Position numbers and translations under genes: made by a program
Assembly (NCBI GenBank): GCA_018266575.1
Contig: JAFEAE010000021.1
Coordinates: 55,224 to 119,223 of the forward strand
Length of the DNA: 64,000 nucleotides
Direction: 5' to 3'
Source: Bacteroidota bacterium
Lineage (GTDB): Bacteria > Bacteroidota > Bacteroidia > Chitinophagales > Chitinophagaceae
Notes under the pieces: generated by a model
Seen by the model: the letters and a program-made list of their open reading frames with translations, nothing else
Database searches by the model: none
What the model was told of the DNA's origin: nothing
In this document: piece by piece, positions 9,386 through 17,834 of the stretch
How positions within the stretch are numbered: the first letter of the stretch is position 1
How the letters are laid out: each line of letters begins with the position of its first letter

Positions 9386-10858
9386 TCAAAGCACTCTTCC
9401 GATCTTTTGCTCCAGCATCATCAGGTCTGCCAGCACAATTGCAGTTACAGCCTCCAACACAACAGGTACACGCAACGCAATACAAAGATCGTGACGGCCT
9501 TTAACAGAAAAATTTTCTATACTGTTGGTTTCCCAATTAAATGTCTGCTGTTCTTTAGGCGTAGAGGAAGTTGGTTTGATGGCAATGCGAAATACCAATT
9601 CGTTTCCGTTGGTAATTCCACCAACAACACCGCCTGCATGATTTGTTTTTGTTTTGCCATCTGCATTTTCAATCGCATCGTTATGGCCAACACCAAACAT
9701 TTTTGCTGCTGCAAAACCTGTCCCGAATTCCACACCACGCACTGCAGGAATTGCAAACACGGCATGCGCCAGCACTGATTCCACACTATCAAAAAAAGGT
9801 TCACCTAAACCAGCAGGCAAATTGCTTACCCGGCATTCAACAATACCTCCTACTGAATCTTTTGCATCAATTGCTTTTTGCAGTCCTTTTTCTATATCCG
9901 GTTCTCCACCCACTTCGAGGATAGTAGACCTCACCCCTATCCCTTCTCCTAGTGGAGAGGGGTAACCTTCTCCGCCAGAGTTCTGATTATTTGCCAGGTT
10001 TTCTTTTTCTATTATTTCATCAGTTATCTTTTTCAATACTGATGACAAATCATTCATTACTTCATCGTTTGTAAATCGTAGAATACCATAGCTGTGTTCA
10101 CGCAACCATTCGCTTCGCAAGGAATCATATTTCTTTTGTTCGATTTCATTATGATATTCACCATCAATTTCAACTACCAATTTTTTTTCAAGGCAAACAA
10201 AATCGGGTATATATCCTGCAACCGGATGTTGCCTCCTGAATTTGAATCCTTCAATTTTTCTGTTCCTTAATTCCTGCCACAATTTATCTTCCGCAGCAGT
10301 AGGATTTTGCCTGTTCGCTTTGGCATATTCATGAAGAAATTTCCAATGTTCAGGAGTATTAGTAATATAACCGGGGCTTGCCGGTTTTGTTCCCCTCTCC
10401 TTTGGAGAGGGGTTAGGGGTGAGGTCTAATAATTTTTTTGCAATCACACCAGCAGCAACAAGAGCAACAGTCAATCTTCCGCTGAAATGACCGCCGCCGC
10501 GGAAATCTTCGAAGCCACCGAATTTTTTGTGTGCAACAAAATCTGCATGCCCCGGACGAGGCACCGCACGTTGCTTTTCATAATCGCCGCTTCGTGTATT
10601 TTTATTTTCAAATAAAATAGTTATTGGTGCACCGGTAGTTTTATCCTGGAAAATGCCGCTTTTGAAAATCGGGTAATCATCTTCCTTACGCGGAGTTGTG
10701 CCTTTTTGCAAACCACCTTTGCGGCGTTCAAGGTCCGGAAGAAAATCATCAACTACCAATGGTAAACCAGCAGGGCATCCATCTATAACAATGCCCACTC
10801 CTTCACCATGTGATTCACCAAAAATACTTACCCGAAATATACGCCCGAATGAATTCAC
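9386..10858 (-). CDS. aroC: Chorismate synthase interrupted in frame by a DUF559 nuclease-domain insertion
   Basis: Chorismate synthase converts EPSP to chorismate with reduced FMN. The host motifs are intact: FGESHGEG (residues 13-20), RPGHADF (101-107), GGGHFSGRLT (121-130) and, after the insert, GLPAGLGEPFFDS-type and NHAGGVVGGITNGNE-type segments. Residues about 145-311 do not belong to the family. They begin LTPNPSPKERG, contain a complete DUF559 (Vsr-like endonuclease) domain and end PSPLGEGIGVR. Without this 168-codon insert the protein would be about 322 residues, near the compact Bacteroidetes form. The insert keeps the frame, so a 490-residue fusion is expected unless it is removed. 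The start is GTG at 10858, since family members begin MNSFGR. It is the last gene of the aroB-aroA-aroC run. Confidence 0.93.
   Translation of the reverse strand: MNSFGRIFRVSIFGESHGEGVGIVIDGCPAGLPLVVDDFLPDLERRKGGLQKGTTPRKEDDYPIFKSGIFQDKTTGAPITILFENKNTRSGDYEKQRAVPRPGHADFVAHKKFGGFEDFRGGGHFSGRLTVALVAAGVIAKKLLDLTPNPSPKERGTKPASPGYITNTPEHWKFLHEYAKANRQNPTAAEDKLWQELRNRKIEGFKFRRQHPVAGYIPDFVCLEKKLVVEIDGEYHNEIEQKKYDSLRSEWLREHSYGILRFTNDEVMNDLSSVLKKITDEIIEKENLANNQNSGGEGYPSPLGEGIGVRSTILEVGGEPDIEKGLQKAIDAKDSVGGIVECRVSNLPAGLGEPFFDSVESVLAHAVFAIPAVRGVEFGTGFAAAKMFGVGHNDAIENADGKTKTNHAGGVVGGITNGNELVFRIAIKPTSSTPKEQQTFNWETNSIENFSVKGRHDLCIALRVPVVLEAVTAIVLADLMMLEQKIGRVL
9925..10428 (-). mobile_element. 504-bp element with terminal inverted repeats encoding a DUF559 nuclease domain
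   Basis: Ends are inverted copies of about 39 bp starting TAGACCTCACCCCT (9925-9963 and 10389-10428). Each end contains its own hairpin, CCCCTCTCC/GGAGAGGGG on the right (10392-10412) and one mismatch from that on the left (9941-9962). The length is exactly 168 codons and the frame is open throughout. The interior encodes a DUF559 domain with the usual acidic core: Glu in TAAEDKLWQ, Asp in YIPDFVC, and VVEIDGEYH. No intein splice-junction residues are seen. A REP-pair-like or MITE-like origin is inferred. Confidence 0.85.
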
Positions 10859-10868
10859 TCTAAAAAAT

Positions 10869-12176
10869 TTATTGATTGATAAGTTGATTTGTTTTTACTG
10901 ATGCCCCCAGCAATTTCAAATGCTCATAAAAATCAGGGTAGGATTTGTTGACAGCTTCCGCTTCTTCAATTATTGTTTCGCCATTTGCCTGCAATGCAGC
11001 AACAGCGCAAGCCATAGCAATCCGGTGGTCGTGGCGTGAATGTACTGTAGTTCCTTTAAGCTTACCATTGCCTTTGACAAGCATTATGTCATCCTGCAGT
11101 TCAATTTCAACACCAAACTTTGCAAATTCTTCTTGTAAAGTAAGTCCGCGATTGCTCTCTTTGTGTGTTAAACGTTGCACACCTTTAATTGTTGTTGTGC
11201 CATTGCAATAGGAAGCCAATGCAACCAACGGCGGGAAAAGATCTGGGCAATCCGTAGCATCAAAATCAAATGCATTCAATTCACTTTTATCCAATCTGAT
11301 TTCATTTTCTACAATCTGCATTTTTGCGTTTGCATCTTTCAACGCTTCAATAATTTTTCTATCCGCCTGCGTCGAGTGCACATCCAATCCTTTCACTACA
11401 ATATTTCCGGCAACTGCACCGGCAACGAGTAAGAATGCTCCGCCGCTCCAGTCGCCTTCGACAGTGTATGTGACCGATGACCGATGACTGATGGCCGATG
11501 ACCGATGACCGAAATAAAACTCCTCATAATTCCTGTTCTCCGGCACCTTCAATCCAAAATCACGCATAACCTTCAACGTTAGGTCGATATACGGCTTGCT
11601 TTGCAGGTTATTCACCCTGATCGTAACATCGGTCGCATCTGCAGCAGCGTATGCAAATAATAACCCGGTGAGAAACTGGGAACTCAGTGAACCATCTACT
11701 TCAATATTTTTTGGCTTGACCGGGCCTTTTATCTTTAATGGAAGTTTGCCGTTATTAGAAATAATTTCAACATCTAATTGCGGTAACACTTTATCAAAAA
11801 AATCCATCGGCCTCGTTGCCAGGCTTCCCGAACCATTAACCGTAATTGTTTTTGAAAAAAGTGCAACAATCGGAGTGAACATACGAATGCTTAAACCACT
11901 CTCCCCGCAATTGATTTCAGCATCCCACGACTGCTGACCGATGTCCGATAACTGACGACTGACTACTTCTACTTCACCATTCACCATTGACCACTCACAT
12001 CCCAACGCTTTTATAATTCCTAACGCAGCCCGGTCATCATTGGAATGCCCCGGGTTTTTTATGATTGTTTTGCCTTTACTTACCAATGCGGCTGCACACG
12101 CACGTTGCATCGAACTTTTGGAAGCTGGCGCCTGTATCGTTCCGTGTAATAGGGTTGGTTGAATACTTACCTGCAT
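10869..12176 (-). CDS. aroA: 3-phosphoshikimate 1-carboxyvinyltransferase (EPSP synthase)
   Basis: 435 residues. Transfers enolpyruvyl from PEP to shikimate-3-phosphate. Family motifs: APASKSSMQRACAAALVSKG (substrate-binding Lys and Arg near residue 20), NCGESGLSIRMFTPI, SSQFLTGLLFA, and SRHDHRIAMACAVAAL near the C-terminus. Two loops are unusual. Residues 222-235 (GHRSSAISHRSS) are encoded by six 7-bp repeats, and the loop around SMVNGEVEVVSRQLSDIG is encoded by heptad-like repeats that match intergenic repeats in this window. The gene lies 11 bases upstream of aroC and 16 downstream of aroB. It is functional by all visible motifs. Confidence 0.94.
   Translation of the reverse strand: MQVSIQPTLLHGTIQAPASKSSMQRACAAALVSKGKTIIKNPGHSNDDRAALGIIKALGCEWSMVNGEVEVVSRQLSDIGQQSWDAEINCGESGLSIRMFTPIVALFSKTITVNGSGSLATRPMDFFDKVLPQLDVEIISNNGKLPLKIKGPVKPKNIEVDGSLSSQFLTGLLFAYAAADATDVTIRVNNLQSKPYIDLTLKVMRDFGLKVPENRNYEEFYFGHRSSAISHRSSVTYTVEGDWSGGAFLLVAGAVAGNIVVKGLDVHSTQADRKIIEALKDANAKMQIVENEIRLDKSELNAFDFDATDCPDLFPPLVALASYCNGTTTIKGVQRLTHKESNRGLTLQEEFAKFGVEIELQDDIMLVKGNGKLKGTTVHSRHDHRIAMACAVAALQANGETIIEEAEAVNKSYPDFYEHLKLLGASVKTNQLINQ
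11471..11512. repeat. Heptad tandem repeat inside aroA
   Basis: Six consecutive 7-bp units of consensus TGACCGA, four identical and two with one change (TGACTGA, TGGCCGA). 42 bp is 14 codons, so the frame is kept; on the coding strand it reads as a Ser/His/Arg-rich loop. Confidence 0.9.
11928..12001. repeat. Second heptad-repeat segment inside aroA
   Basis: Five degenerate units (CGACTGC, TGACCGA, TGTCCGA, TAACTGA, CGACTGA; 11928-11962) and a second run of TCACCAT/TGACCAC units (11974-11994). Both lie within one surface-loop region before the conserved NCGESGLSIR motif. Confidence 0.75.
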
Positions 12177-12192
12177 AATAATTGATCTTAAA

Positions 12193-13224
12193 CTAACGCG
12201 ACATGGTTATTGATTTCACTAATTCTTCCAGTTCATCAATCGGAATAGGTTTTATAAAAGCAGTCCCGATCTTTTTCAGCAATATATAATTCATCGAAGA
12301 CAATTCTTTTTTCTTATCCATTTTCAACACCTGGAAAACTTTTTTCGAATCGATCTCCGCAAACGTTGGAAGTCCGTATTTTTTTAACACATCAACAATA
12401 CGCCCAGTTTCTTTAAAGTTTGCAAATTGCTCCGACAATAAACATGCCGCAACCATTCCAATAGAAATGGCATGCCCATGTGGCAACTGGTATAAATTTT
12501 CAATAGCATGGCCAAGTGTATGCCCGAAATTCAACAGTTTCCTGTCGCCTTTTTCAAATTCATCTTTCTGCACAACACCGGATTTTATCATTACGTTTTT
12601 CCGTATCAGTTTTGCTAACGCAGTTTTATCTTTCTGATAAAAGCTCAATTTATTTTTTTCAAGTTCATTAAAAAGCCGTGCATCTTTTATGGCTGCATGT
12701 TTAATGATCTCTGCAAAACCATTCACCCACTCTTCTTTCGGCAATGATCTTAATAACGAGAAATCATACAACAAAAACTCCGGCTGCTTTATCAACCCAA
12801 CTAAATTTTTATACACTCCAACATCAACACCATTCTTGCCCCCTATCGATGCATCTACCATCGCGAGAACAGATGTAGGTGCAAAACCAAATTTCACGCC
12901 ACGCATATAAACAGATGCCGCATAGCCGGTAATATCGGTAACCACACCACCACCAACACCGATAACAAATGTTTTGCGGTCCGCTCCGTGACTGATCAAT
13001 TGCTGAATGATCAGGTCAACCGTTGACTGCTTTTTAAATTCTTCGCCAGCTTTGATCACAATCGTTTTCCATCCCGCAAATTTCTTCTTCTGGCTATTGA
13101 AAACATTTTCATCTGTGATGATGATTGTATTATTCTTATCTGTCAATTTTTCCAGGAAAGAAAAATCTGCATCAAAATAATACGCTACTTCTTTAGATGA
13201 AAATTGATAACTCTTTTTTTGCAT
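12193..13224 (-). CDS. aroB: 3-dehydroquinate synthase
   Basis: 343 residues, normal length. NAD-dependent cyclisation of DAHP to 3-dehydroquinate, second step of the shikimate pathway. Motifs: VIGVGGGVVTDITGYAASVYMRG (NAD binding), DASIGGKNGVD, EIIKHAAIKD and NFGHTLGHAIE (zinc ligands Glu and His). The ATG at 13224 is the only plausible start. 16 bases separate it from aroA downstream and 39 from the transposase gene upstream, so it belongs to the same transcription unit. Confidence 0.95.
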   Translation of the reverse strand: MQKKSYQFSSKEVAYYFDADFSFLEKLTDKNNTIIITDENVFNSQKKKFAGWKTIVIKAGEEFKKQSTVDLIIQQLISHGADRKTFVIGVGGGVVTDITGYAASVYMRGVKFGFAPTSVLAMVDASIGGKNGVDVGVYKNLVGLIKQPEFLLYDFSLLRSLPKEEWVNGFAEIIKHAAIKDARLFNELEKNKLSFYQKDKTALAKLIRKNVMIKSGVVQKDEFEKGDRKLLNFGHTLGHAIENLYQLPHGHAISIGMVAACLLSEQFANFKETGRIVDVLKKYGLPTFAEIDSKKVFQVLKMDKKKELSSMNYILLKKIGTAFIKPIPIDELEELVKSITMSR

Positions 13225-13263
13225 CGTGATTCAAAATTTCAATTCAAAAAACAAAAAGAAAAT

Positions 13264-13695
13264 TCAACTGATCTGTATCTTATCAAATACTTCAAGCTCG
13301 TTTTCCAATGTTTTTGTTTTATGATATTCTTCCTGTTTGTCTATATAATCCATCACCTGTTTCAAACTTCCGGGGCTTACTGAATATGCTGCATAATTTT
13401 CCTGCCATTCAAATCCATCTTCCAGGATTTTATTCTGGTTAAGCCATGAGGAAGATTCTGTTTTGATCAATTTTATCACCTGCGACAAATTCTGCGATGG
13501 ATGTACCTGCAACAAAAAATGGGCATGATCTTCCGCTCCGTTGATTTTTAACACACGGATCAGTTTTTCTTCAGCCATCGTTTTGATATGCGGGAACAAC
13601 ACCACACGCACCGGTTTTTTCAGCAAAGGTTTGCGTTCATGAACAGTTAATATTACATGTACAAAAAGATAAACTTTGTTGTAACTATCTGTCAT
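13264..13695 (-). CDS. REP-associated-type (Y1/HUH) transposase
   Basis: 143 residues, full length for the IS200/IS605-like TnpA family. The strand VYLFVHVILTVHERKPLL, the metal-binding HUH pair in GAEDHAHFLLQVHP, the FEWQENYAAYSVS segment and the helix QVMDYIDKQEEYHK with the likely catalytic Tyr are all present. Such enzymes nick single-stranded hairpins; single-copy relatives (RAYTs) are linked to REP palindromes. No insertion-sequence ends were found. The gene sits tightly between DAHP synthase (13 bases) and aroB (39 bases) in the same direction, so it may be domesticated or simply carried in the operon. A role in moving the REP-like hairpins of this window is inference. Confidence 0.85.
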   Translation of the reverse strand: MTDSYNKVYLFVHVILTVHERKPLLKKPVRVVLFPHIKTMAEEKLIRVLKINGAEDHAHFLLQVHPSQNLSQVIKLIKTESSSWLNQNKILEDGFEWQENYAAYSVSPGSLKQVMDYIDKQEEYHKTKTLENELEVFDKIQIS

Positions 13696-13708
13696 GAATA
13701 CCCGAAGT

Positions 13709-14800
13709 TTATGAATTCAGTATCTTGTTCTGATGGCTGATACTTTCCATGTGCACTGCATCAAAATATTTCGTAATAAATTCTTTGCTCAGTCCTAATT
13801 TTTCGCCTTTCGCGTAAGCCCGCTCCAGTATTGCATTCCAGCGGTTCGTCTGCAGGATCGTAATGTTATTTTCTTTTTTATACTGGCCGATCTTATCAGC
13901 AACTTTCATACGCTGACTGAGTATCTGCAGCAATTCATCATCAAGCTGGTTGATCTGCTGGCGCATTTTTTCCATTGCTGCATGAAACTCTTCTGAGTTA
14001 ATATCTTCTTTACGCCAAACGATGCTGTCGAGCATCTCGGCTAATCTTTCCGGGGTTACCTGTTGTTTTGCATCGCTCCATGCCTTATCAGGGTCAATAT
14101 GGCTCTCGATCATCAACCCGTCGAAATCAAGGTCGATTGCTTTTTGTGCAACATCCAATAAAATATCCCTGCGCCCGCTGATATGTGAAGGATCATTAAT
14201 GATCATCAATCCCGGGTTACGGCGTTTCATTTCAATGGCAAGATGCCACATCGGCGCATTTCTGTATTCTGTATTTCCGTACGAACTGAATCCACGATGG
14301 ATCAATCCTAATTGTTTAATACCAGCTTTGGCAACACGTTCAACAGCACCGGTCCATAATTCCAGGTCAGGGTTGATCGGATTTTTGATCAGCACCGGAA
14401 CATCTACTCCACGCAACGCATCCGCCACTTCCTGAACACTAAACGGGTTCACGGTTGTACGAGCACCGATCCATAATACATCCACATCAAATGTCAACGC
14501 ATCTTCCACTTGTTTTCCGGTAGCTACTTCAACGGTTGTTGGCAAACCGGTTAATTTTTTTGCACGTTGCAGCCATGGCAAACCTTTGGCGCCAATACCT
14601 TCAAACATGCCCGGCCTTGTGCGGGGTTTCCATATACCTGCACGCAGCATATCAATCTTTCCGGTCTTGGCTAATCGTGTTGCGGTTTCAATTACCTGCT
14701 CTTCTGTTTCAGCGCTGCACGGCCCCGAAATGATCAACGGGCGTTTATTCCAGGCATTCTGAACAAGTTCTTTTGCATTGTTGGTTTGTGTTGCTTCCAT
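13709..14800 (-). CDS. Bifunctional DAHP synthase/chorismate mutase
   Basis: 363 residues. The N-terminal 265 residues form a KDSA-like TIM barrel DAHP synthase (PLIISGPCSAETEEQV, WKPRTRPGMFEGIG, LIHRGFSSYG, INDPSHISGRRD). Residues about 275-363 are an AroQ-type chorismate mutase (MRQQINQLDDELLQILSQRMKVADKIGQYK). The order DAHP synthase-CM is the Bacteroidetes arrangement; in characterised relatives prephenate binding to the CM domain inhibits the synthase. It condenses PEP and erythrose-4-phosphate and also makes prephenate, feeding both pheA and tyrA products. First gene of the 14.8-9.4 kb group. Confidence 0.94.
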   Translation of the reverse strand: MEATQTNNAKELVQNAWNKRPLIISGPCSAETEEQVIETATRLAKTGKIDMLRAGIWKPRTRPGMFEGIGAKGLPWLQRAKKLTGLPTTVEVATGKQVEDALTFDVDVLWIGARTTVNPFSVQEVADALRGVDVPVLIKNPINPDLELWTGAVERVAKAGIKQLGLIHRGFSSYGNTEYRNAPMWHLAIEMKRRNPGLMIINDPSHISGRRDILLDVAQKAIDLDFDGLMIESHIDPDKAWSDAKQQVTPERLAEMLDSIVWRKEDINSEEFHAAMEKMRQQINQLDDELLQILSQRMKVADKIGQYKKENNITILQTNRWNAILERAYAKGEKLGLSKEFITKYFDAVHMESISHQNKILNS

Positions 14801-14825
14801 AAAAAATATTTACGATTTCTTGATT

Positions 14826-14902
14826 AAGTAAAAATTAAAAAGGAAAAAATAAAAATTCAGCTTAGTCTTTTATTTTTTAATTTTTCCTTTTGACTTTTAA
14901 AT
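14826..14902. repeat. AT-rich heptad array forming an inverted pair
   Basis: Eleven 7-bp units. The first half (AATTAAA, AAGGAAA, AAATAAA) is complementary to the second (TTTTATT, TTTTAAT, TTTTCCT), giving a long imperfect hairpin upstream of the DAHP synthase gene. Confidence 0.7.
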
Positions 14903-14905
14903 TAT

Positions 14906-14986
14906 GTTACCAGCATTCGACCTATCCTCACCATCCTTGCGTCGCACTCTTGTACTGTAGCAATTCTATTCAACGCTCACAATTTC
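14906..14986 (-). repeat. Interspersed repeat, subtype I (copy E)
   Basis: Read on the minus strand it carries CAATAGAATTG, ACAGTACAAG, GTGCGACGCAAGGATGG and ends ATGCTGGTAAC, nearly identical in core to the copy at 40966-41037. Confidence 0.75.
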
Positions 14987-15008
14987 GATCAACGATTAAT
15001 TTCAAAAG

Positions 15009-15043
15009 AATTATTAATTATCAATTATCAATTCTTAATTACT
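15009..15043. repeat. Heptad array at the 3' end of the helicase gene
   Basis: Units AATTATT, AATTATC (twice), AATTCTT, AATTACT in exact 7-bp register; the last unit runs into the helicase stop codon. Confidence 0.8.
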
Positions 15044-16721
15044 ACCTGCTGTTCGCATCATTCATTCTCAGCTTTCTTCCTTTGTAATTTTTTCCATCGA
15101 TCGCACGGATCATCTGGTTTGCAGCAGAACGGTCGATCTCTATCCAGCTATTCATTTCTTTCATATCGATCCTTCCCAACACATCTTTACGCAGGTCGCT
15201 CATATCTAAAATGAACTGTAAAAAACTTGCTTTATAAAATCCATCTTTTGTACCAAGGTTCACGAACAAACGCATGTAATCTCCACCGCCATTATTATTA
15301 TAATCCCTGCGCCTCGAATCACTTCTTCCTCCATCACGACGGGACACCGGTTCTCTCCTATCCCTACTATCCGATCGTAACTCACGGCTACGTTCACGTA
15401 CGTTCAGGTCTTCTGCATTTTCATAATATTTCAAAAAGCGGTTAAACTCCGTTGCTGCGACACGTTTCAATACTTCTTCTTTATCTACGTTAGCAAATTT
15501 TTCCTGAAGCATCGGAACATAGCTTTCATAATCACCGTGACTGATATCTGCCTGTAACAATTTATCCATGAAATGATAAAACTGTTTCCTGCACACATCT
15601 TTTCCCGAAGGAATTTCCAATTTATGAAACGGAACCTGGACAATGCGTTCAATCTGCCTCAGTTTTCCGATTTCACGGCTATGTATAACCGATAAACAAA
15701 CTCCTGTATTTCCAGCTCTACCGGTTCTTCCGCTTCTGTGCGTGTACACTTCCACATCATCCGGCAATTCATAATTGATCACATGGGTGATGCCTTGTAC
15801 ATCAATTCCCCTCGCGGCTACATCTGTCGCTATCAATAACTGCAATGTCTTCTCCCTGAATTCTCCCATCACTTTATCGCGTTGCTGCTGTGTCAGGTCG
15901 CCGTGCAATGCATCAATATCATACCCTTCACGTGTCAGTTTCTCTGCAATATTCTGCGCATCCGCTTTCGTACGGGTAAAAATAATTCCATAGATGCCCG
16001 GGTTGAAATCGATAATGCGTTTCAATGTTTCATAACGTTGATGCGCAGACGTAATATAATACTGGTGATCGATATTACGGTTCGCCGTATTTACTTTTCC
16101 CACAGTGATCTCGTGCGGCTGCTGCATATATTTCTTGCTCACCCTGCGGATCTCCGGCGGCATTGTTGCACTGAACAACCAAGTCGCTTCACGTTTCGGC
16201 GTATTCTGCAAAATGAATTCGATATCATCCTGGAAACCCATGTTCAGCATTTCATCCGCTTCATCCAGCACCACATACCTGATCTGTTCCAGGTTTATCG
16301 CTTTGCGCTCTATAAGGTCAATCAATCTTCCTGGGGTTGCCACCACAATCTGCACGCCTCTTTTCAGGTCACGGATCTGCAAGCCGATAGAAGCACCGCC
16401 ATAAACAGCAACAACATGCATTCCGGGCATAAATTTTTTAAAAAGCTCCACTTCACTGACGATCTGCAAGCACAATTCGCGTGTCGGGCAAACCACCAAT
16501 GCCTGCGGGTATTTATCTTTCTCATTGATCAATTGCAACAACGGCAATCCGAATGCCGCCGTTTTCCCCGTACCCGTCTGTGCCAAGCCTACCAGGTCTT
16601 TTGTTCCGCTTAATAAAACAGGAATCGCCTGTTCCTGTATGGGTGTTGGCTGTTTAAATCCCAAAGCATCGGTTGCCTGAACCAATCTCGCATCTAAACC
16701 CAACCCTTCAAATGTCATCAT
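15042..16721 (-). CDS. DEAD-box ATP-dependent RNA helicase with C-terminal DbpA-type RNA-binding domain
   Basis: 559 residues. Helicase core of about 370 residues with motif Q (FKQPTPIQEQAIP), motif I AQTGTGKT, motif Ia PTRELCLQ, motif II DEAD, motif III SAT and motif VI HRSGRTGRAG. A basic, Arg-rich linker (residues about 440-480) is followed by a DbpA-like RRM (MRLFVNLGTKDGFYK...). This resembles CsdA/DeaD-type helicases, which act in ribosome assembly and RNA decay, often in the cold. It splits the aromatic block but has its own upstream spacer with repeats, so separate transcription is likely. An ATG one codon later is equally good. Confidence 0.92.
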   Translation of the reverse strand: MMTFEGLGLDARLVQATDALGFKQPTPIQEQAIPVLLSGTKDLVGLAQTGTGKTAAFGLPLLQLINEKDKYPQALVVCPTRELCLQIVSEVELFKKFMPGMHVVAVYGGASIGLQIRDLKRGVQIVVATPGRLIDLIERKAINLEQIRYVVLDEADEMLNMGFQDDIEFILQNTPKREATWLFSATMPPEIRRVSKKYMQQPHEITVGKVNTANRNIDHQYYITSAHQRYETLKRIIDFNPGIYGIIFTRTKADAQNIAEKLTREGYDIDALHGDLTQQQRDKVMGEFREKTLQLLIATDVAARGIDVQGITHVINYELPDDVEVYTHRSGRTGRAGNTGVCLSVIHSREIGKLRQIERIVQVPFHKLEIPSGKDVCRKQFYHFMDKLLQADISHGDYESYVPMLQEKFANVDKEEVLKRVAATEFNRFLKYYENAEDLNVRERSRELRSDSRDRREPVSRRDGGRSDSRRRDYNNNGGGDYMRLFVNLGTKDGFYKASFLQFILDMSDLRKDVLGRIDMKEMNSWIEIDRSAANQMIRAIDGKNYKGRKLRMNDANSR

Positions 16722-16780
16722 AACGTTTTTAAAATTTTGCGCAAAGGTACGACTAATCTGCCATGTACGGTGCCTGAGCG

Positions 16781-16829
16781 CAGTCTTCAGTTATCAGTCC
16801 TCGGTTTTCAGTTCTGAAATTCTGAATTC
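16781..16829. repeat. Heptad array upstream of the helicase gene
   Basis: Seven units in register: CAGTCTT, CAGTTAT, CAGTCCT, CGGTTTT, CAGTTCT, GAAATTC, TGAATTC. Confidence 0.75.
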
Positions 16830-16863
16830 CTTTTTTTAGCCCTTCCTTTTAGTCTTTTATTTT

Positions 16864-16898
16864 GTTTCCGGCATTCGTACGTTTTTCACCGTCGTTGA
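16864..16898 (-). repeat. Degenerate copy of the interspersed repeat (copy H)
   Basis: On the minus strand it reads CGACGGTGAAAAACGTACGAATGCCGGAAAC, matching only the 3' half of the family (CGACGCAAGGATGG...AATGCTGGTAAC). Confidence 0.35.
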
Positions 16899-16949
16899 GC
16901 CTGACAATCCCACAAAATCTCAATAATCCTAAAAATCCCGGTTCAGACA

Positions 16950-17792
16950 CTACTTTATTATCCTCCGTATCTTATTCGCATTTTCCATCAATTCCACCAA
17001 GTATTCATAATTTTCTTTCTCCAAACAACTTTTAAATTTGCGCAACTGCGAAATATGTTCATTCAACACATCCAGTACATTTTCTTTGTTCTGCATAAAT
17101 ATAGGCGCCCACATGGCAGGGCTGCTTTTTGCCAAACGCACCGTGCTTTCAAAACCACCGCCTGCTAATTCAAAAATGGCATCTTCCTCTTTTTCTTTTT
17201 CAAGTACCGTGTTTGCAAGCGCAAAAGAAGTGATATGCGAAATATGGCTCACATACGCCGCATGCGTATCATGTGCAGCCGCATCCATATATACCAGGTG
17301 CATACCGAGTTCGCGGTAAATATTTTCCATGGTTTCTACAGCATCTTTATCACTTTTTTCTTTTTCGCAGATCACGCAGGACCGACCCGCAAATGCATCA
17401 TGCACCGCCGCTTCAGGGCCGCTGTATTCTGTTCCCCACATCGGGTGGGTTGCTACAAACCTTCTGCGCATCGGGTGATCTGCCAGTGCCTCACATAAAA
17501 CAGATTTTGTTGAGCCGGCATCTGCTACAATTTGTTTCCCGTTCACCAGGTCCATTATTTTACGCATAACCGGTACCGTTACATCCACCGGGATCGCCAC
17601 ATAAATAAGATCACTTTTTTTTACTGCTTCTTCCAGTGGCAATGCTTCATCGATCAACCCTAACTCAAGTGCCTTTTTAAGGCTTCCTTCCGTACGGCTT
17701 ACCCCTATAACATTCTTCACCCAACCTCTGTCTTTTAATGCAAGGCTAAATGAACCACTAATCAAACCGACTCCGACTATCGTTAAATTCAT
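16950..17792 (-). CDS. tyrA: Prephenate dehydrogenase
   Basis: 280 residues. Oxidative decarboxylation of prephenate to 4-hydroxyphenylpyruvate, the tyrosine branch. The N-terminal Rossmann motif LTIVGVGLISGSFS starts right after the ATG at 17792. Further family segments are VADAGSTKSVLCEAL, ATHPMWGTEYSGPEAA and HDTHAAYVSHISHITSFALA. No fused chorismate mutase; that activity is on the DAHP synthase. The longer frame to 17828 would translate the AT-rich heptad repeat and is rejected. It lies 42 bases downstream of the four-helix-bundle gene. Confidence 0.93.
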   Translation of the reverse strand: MNLTIVGVGLISGSFSLALKDRGWVKNVIGVSRTEGSLKKALELGLIDEALPLEEAVKKSDLIYVAIPVDVTVPVMRKIMDLVNGKQIVADAGSTKSVLCEALADHPMRRRFVATHPMWGTEYSGPEAAVHDAFAGRSCVICEKEKSDKDAVETMENIYRELGMHLVYMDAAAHDTHAAYVSHISHITSFALANTVLEKEKEEDAIFELAGGGFESTVRLAKSSPAMWAPIFMQNKENVLDVLNEHISQLRKFKSCLEKENYEYLVELMENANKIRRIIK

Positions 17793-17822
17793 AATTGACA
17801 ATTGATAATTTATAATTGATAA
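17793..17822 (+). repeat. Left inverted heptad array flanking the four-helix-bundle gene
   Basis: Units AATTGAC, AATTGAT, AATTTAT, AATTGAT. Bases 17800-17822 are a perfect 23-bp inverted match to 18204-18226 on the other side of the gene. Confidence 0.85.
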
Positions 17823-17834
17823 CGCCAAACTAAA

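Noticed and set aside
9925..10428. Intein in chorismate synthase
   Set aside because: No Cys/Ser/Thr at the first position, no terminal His-Asn, and no HINT-domain blocks; the ends are DNA palindromes instead.
17793..17828. Extended N-terminus of TyrA
   Set aside because: It would translate the AT-rich heptad array (SIINYQLSI); the Rossmann motif begins right after the ATG at 17792.
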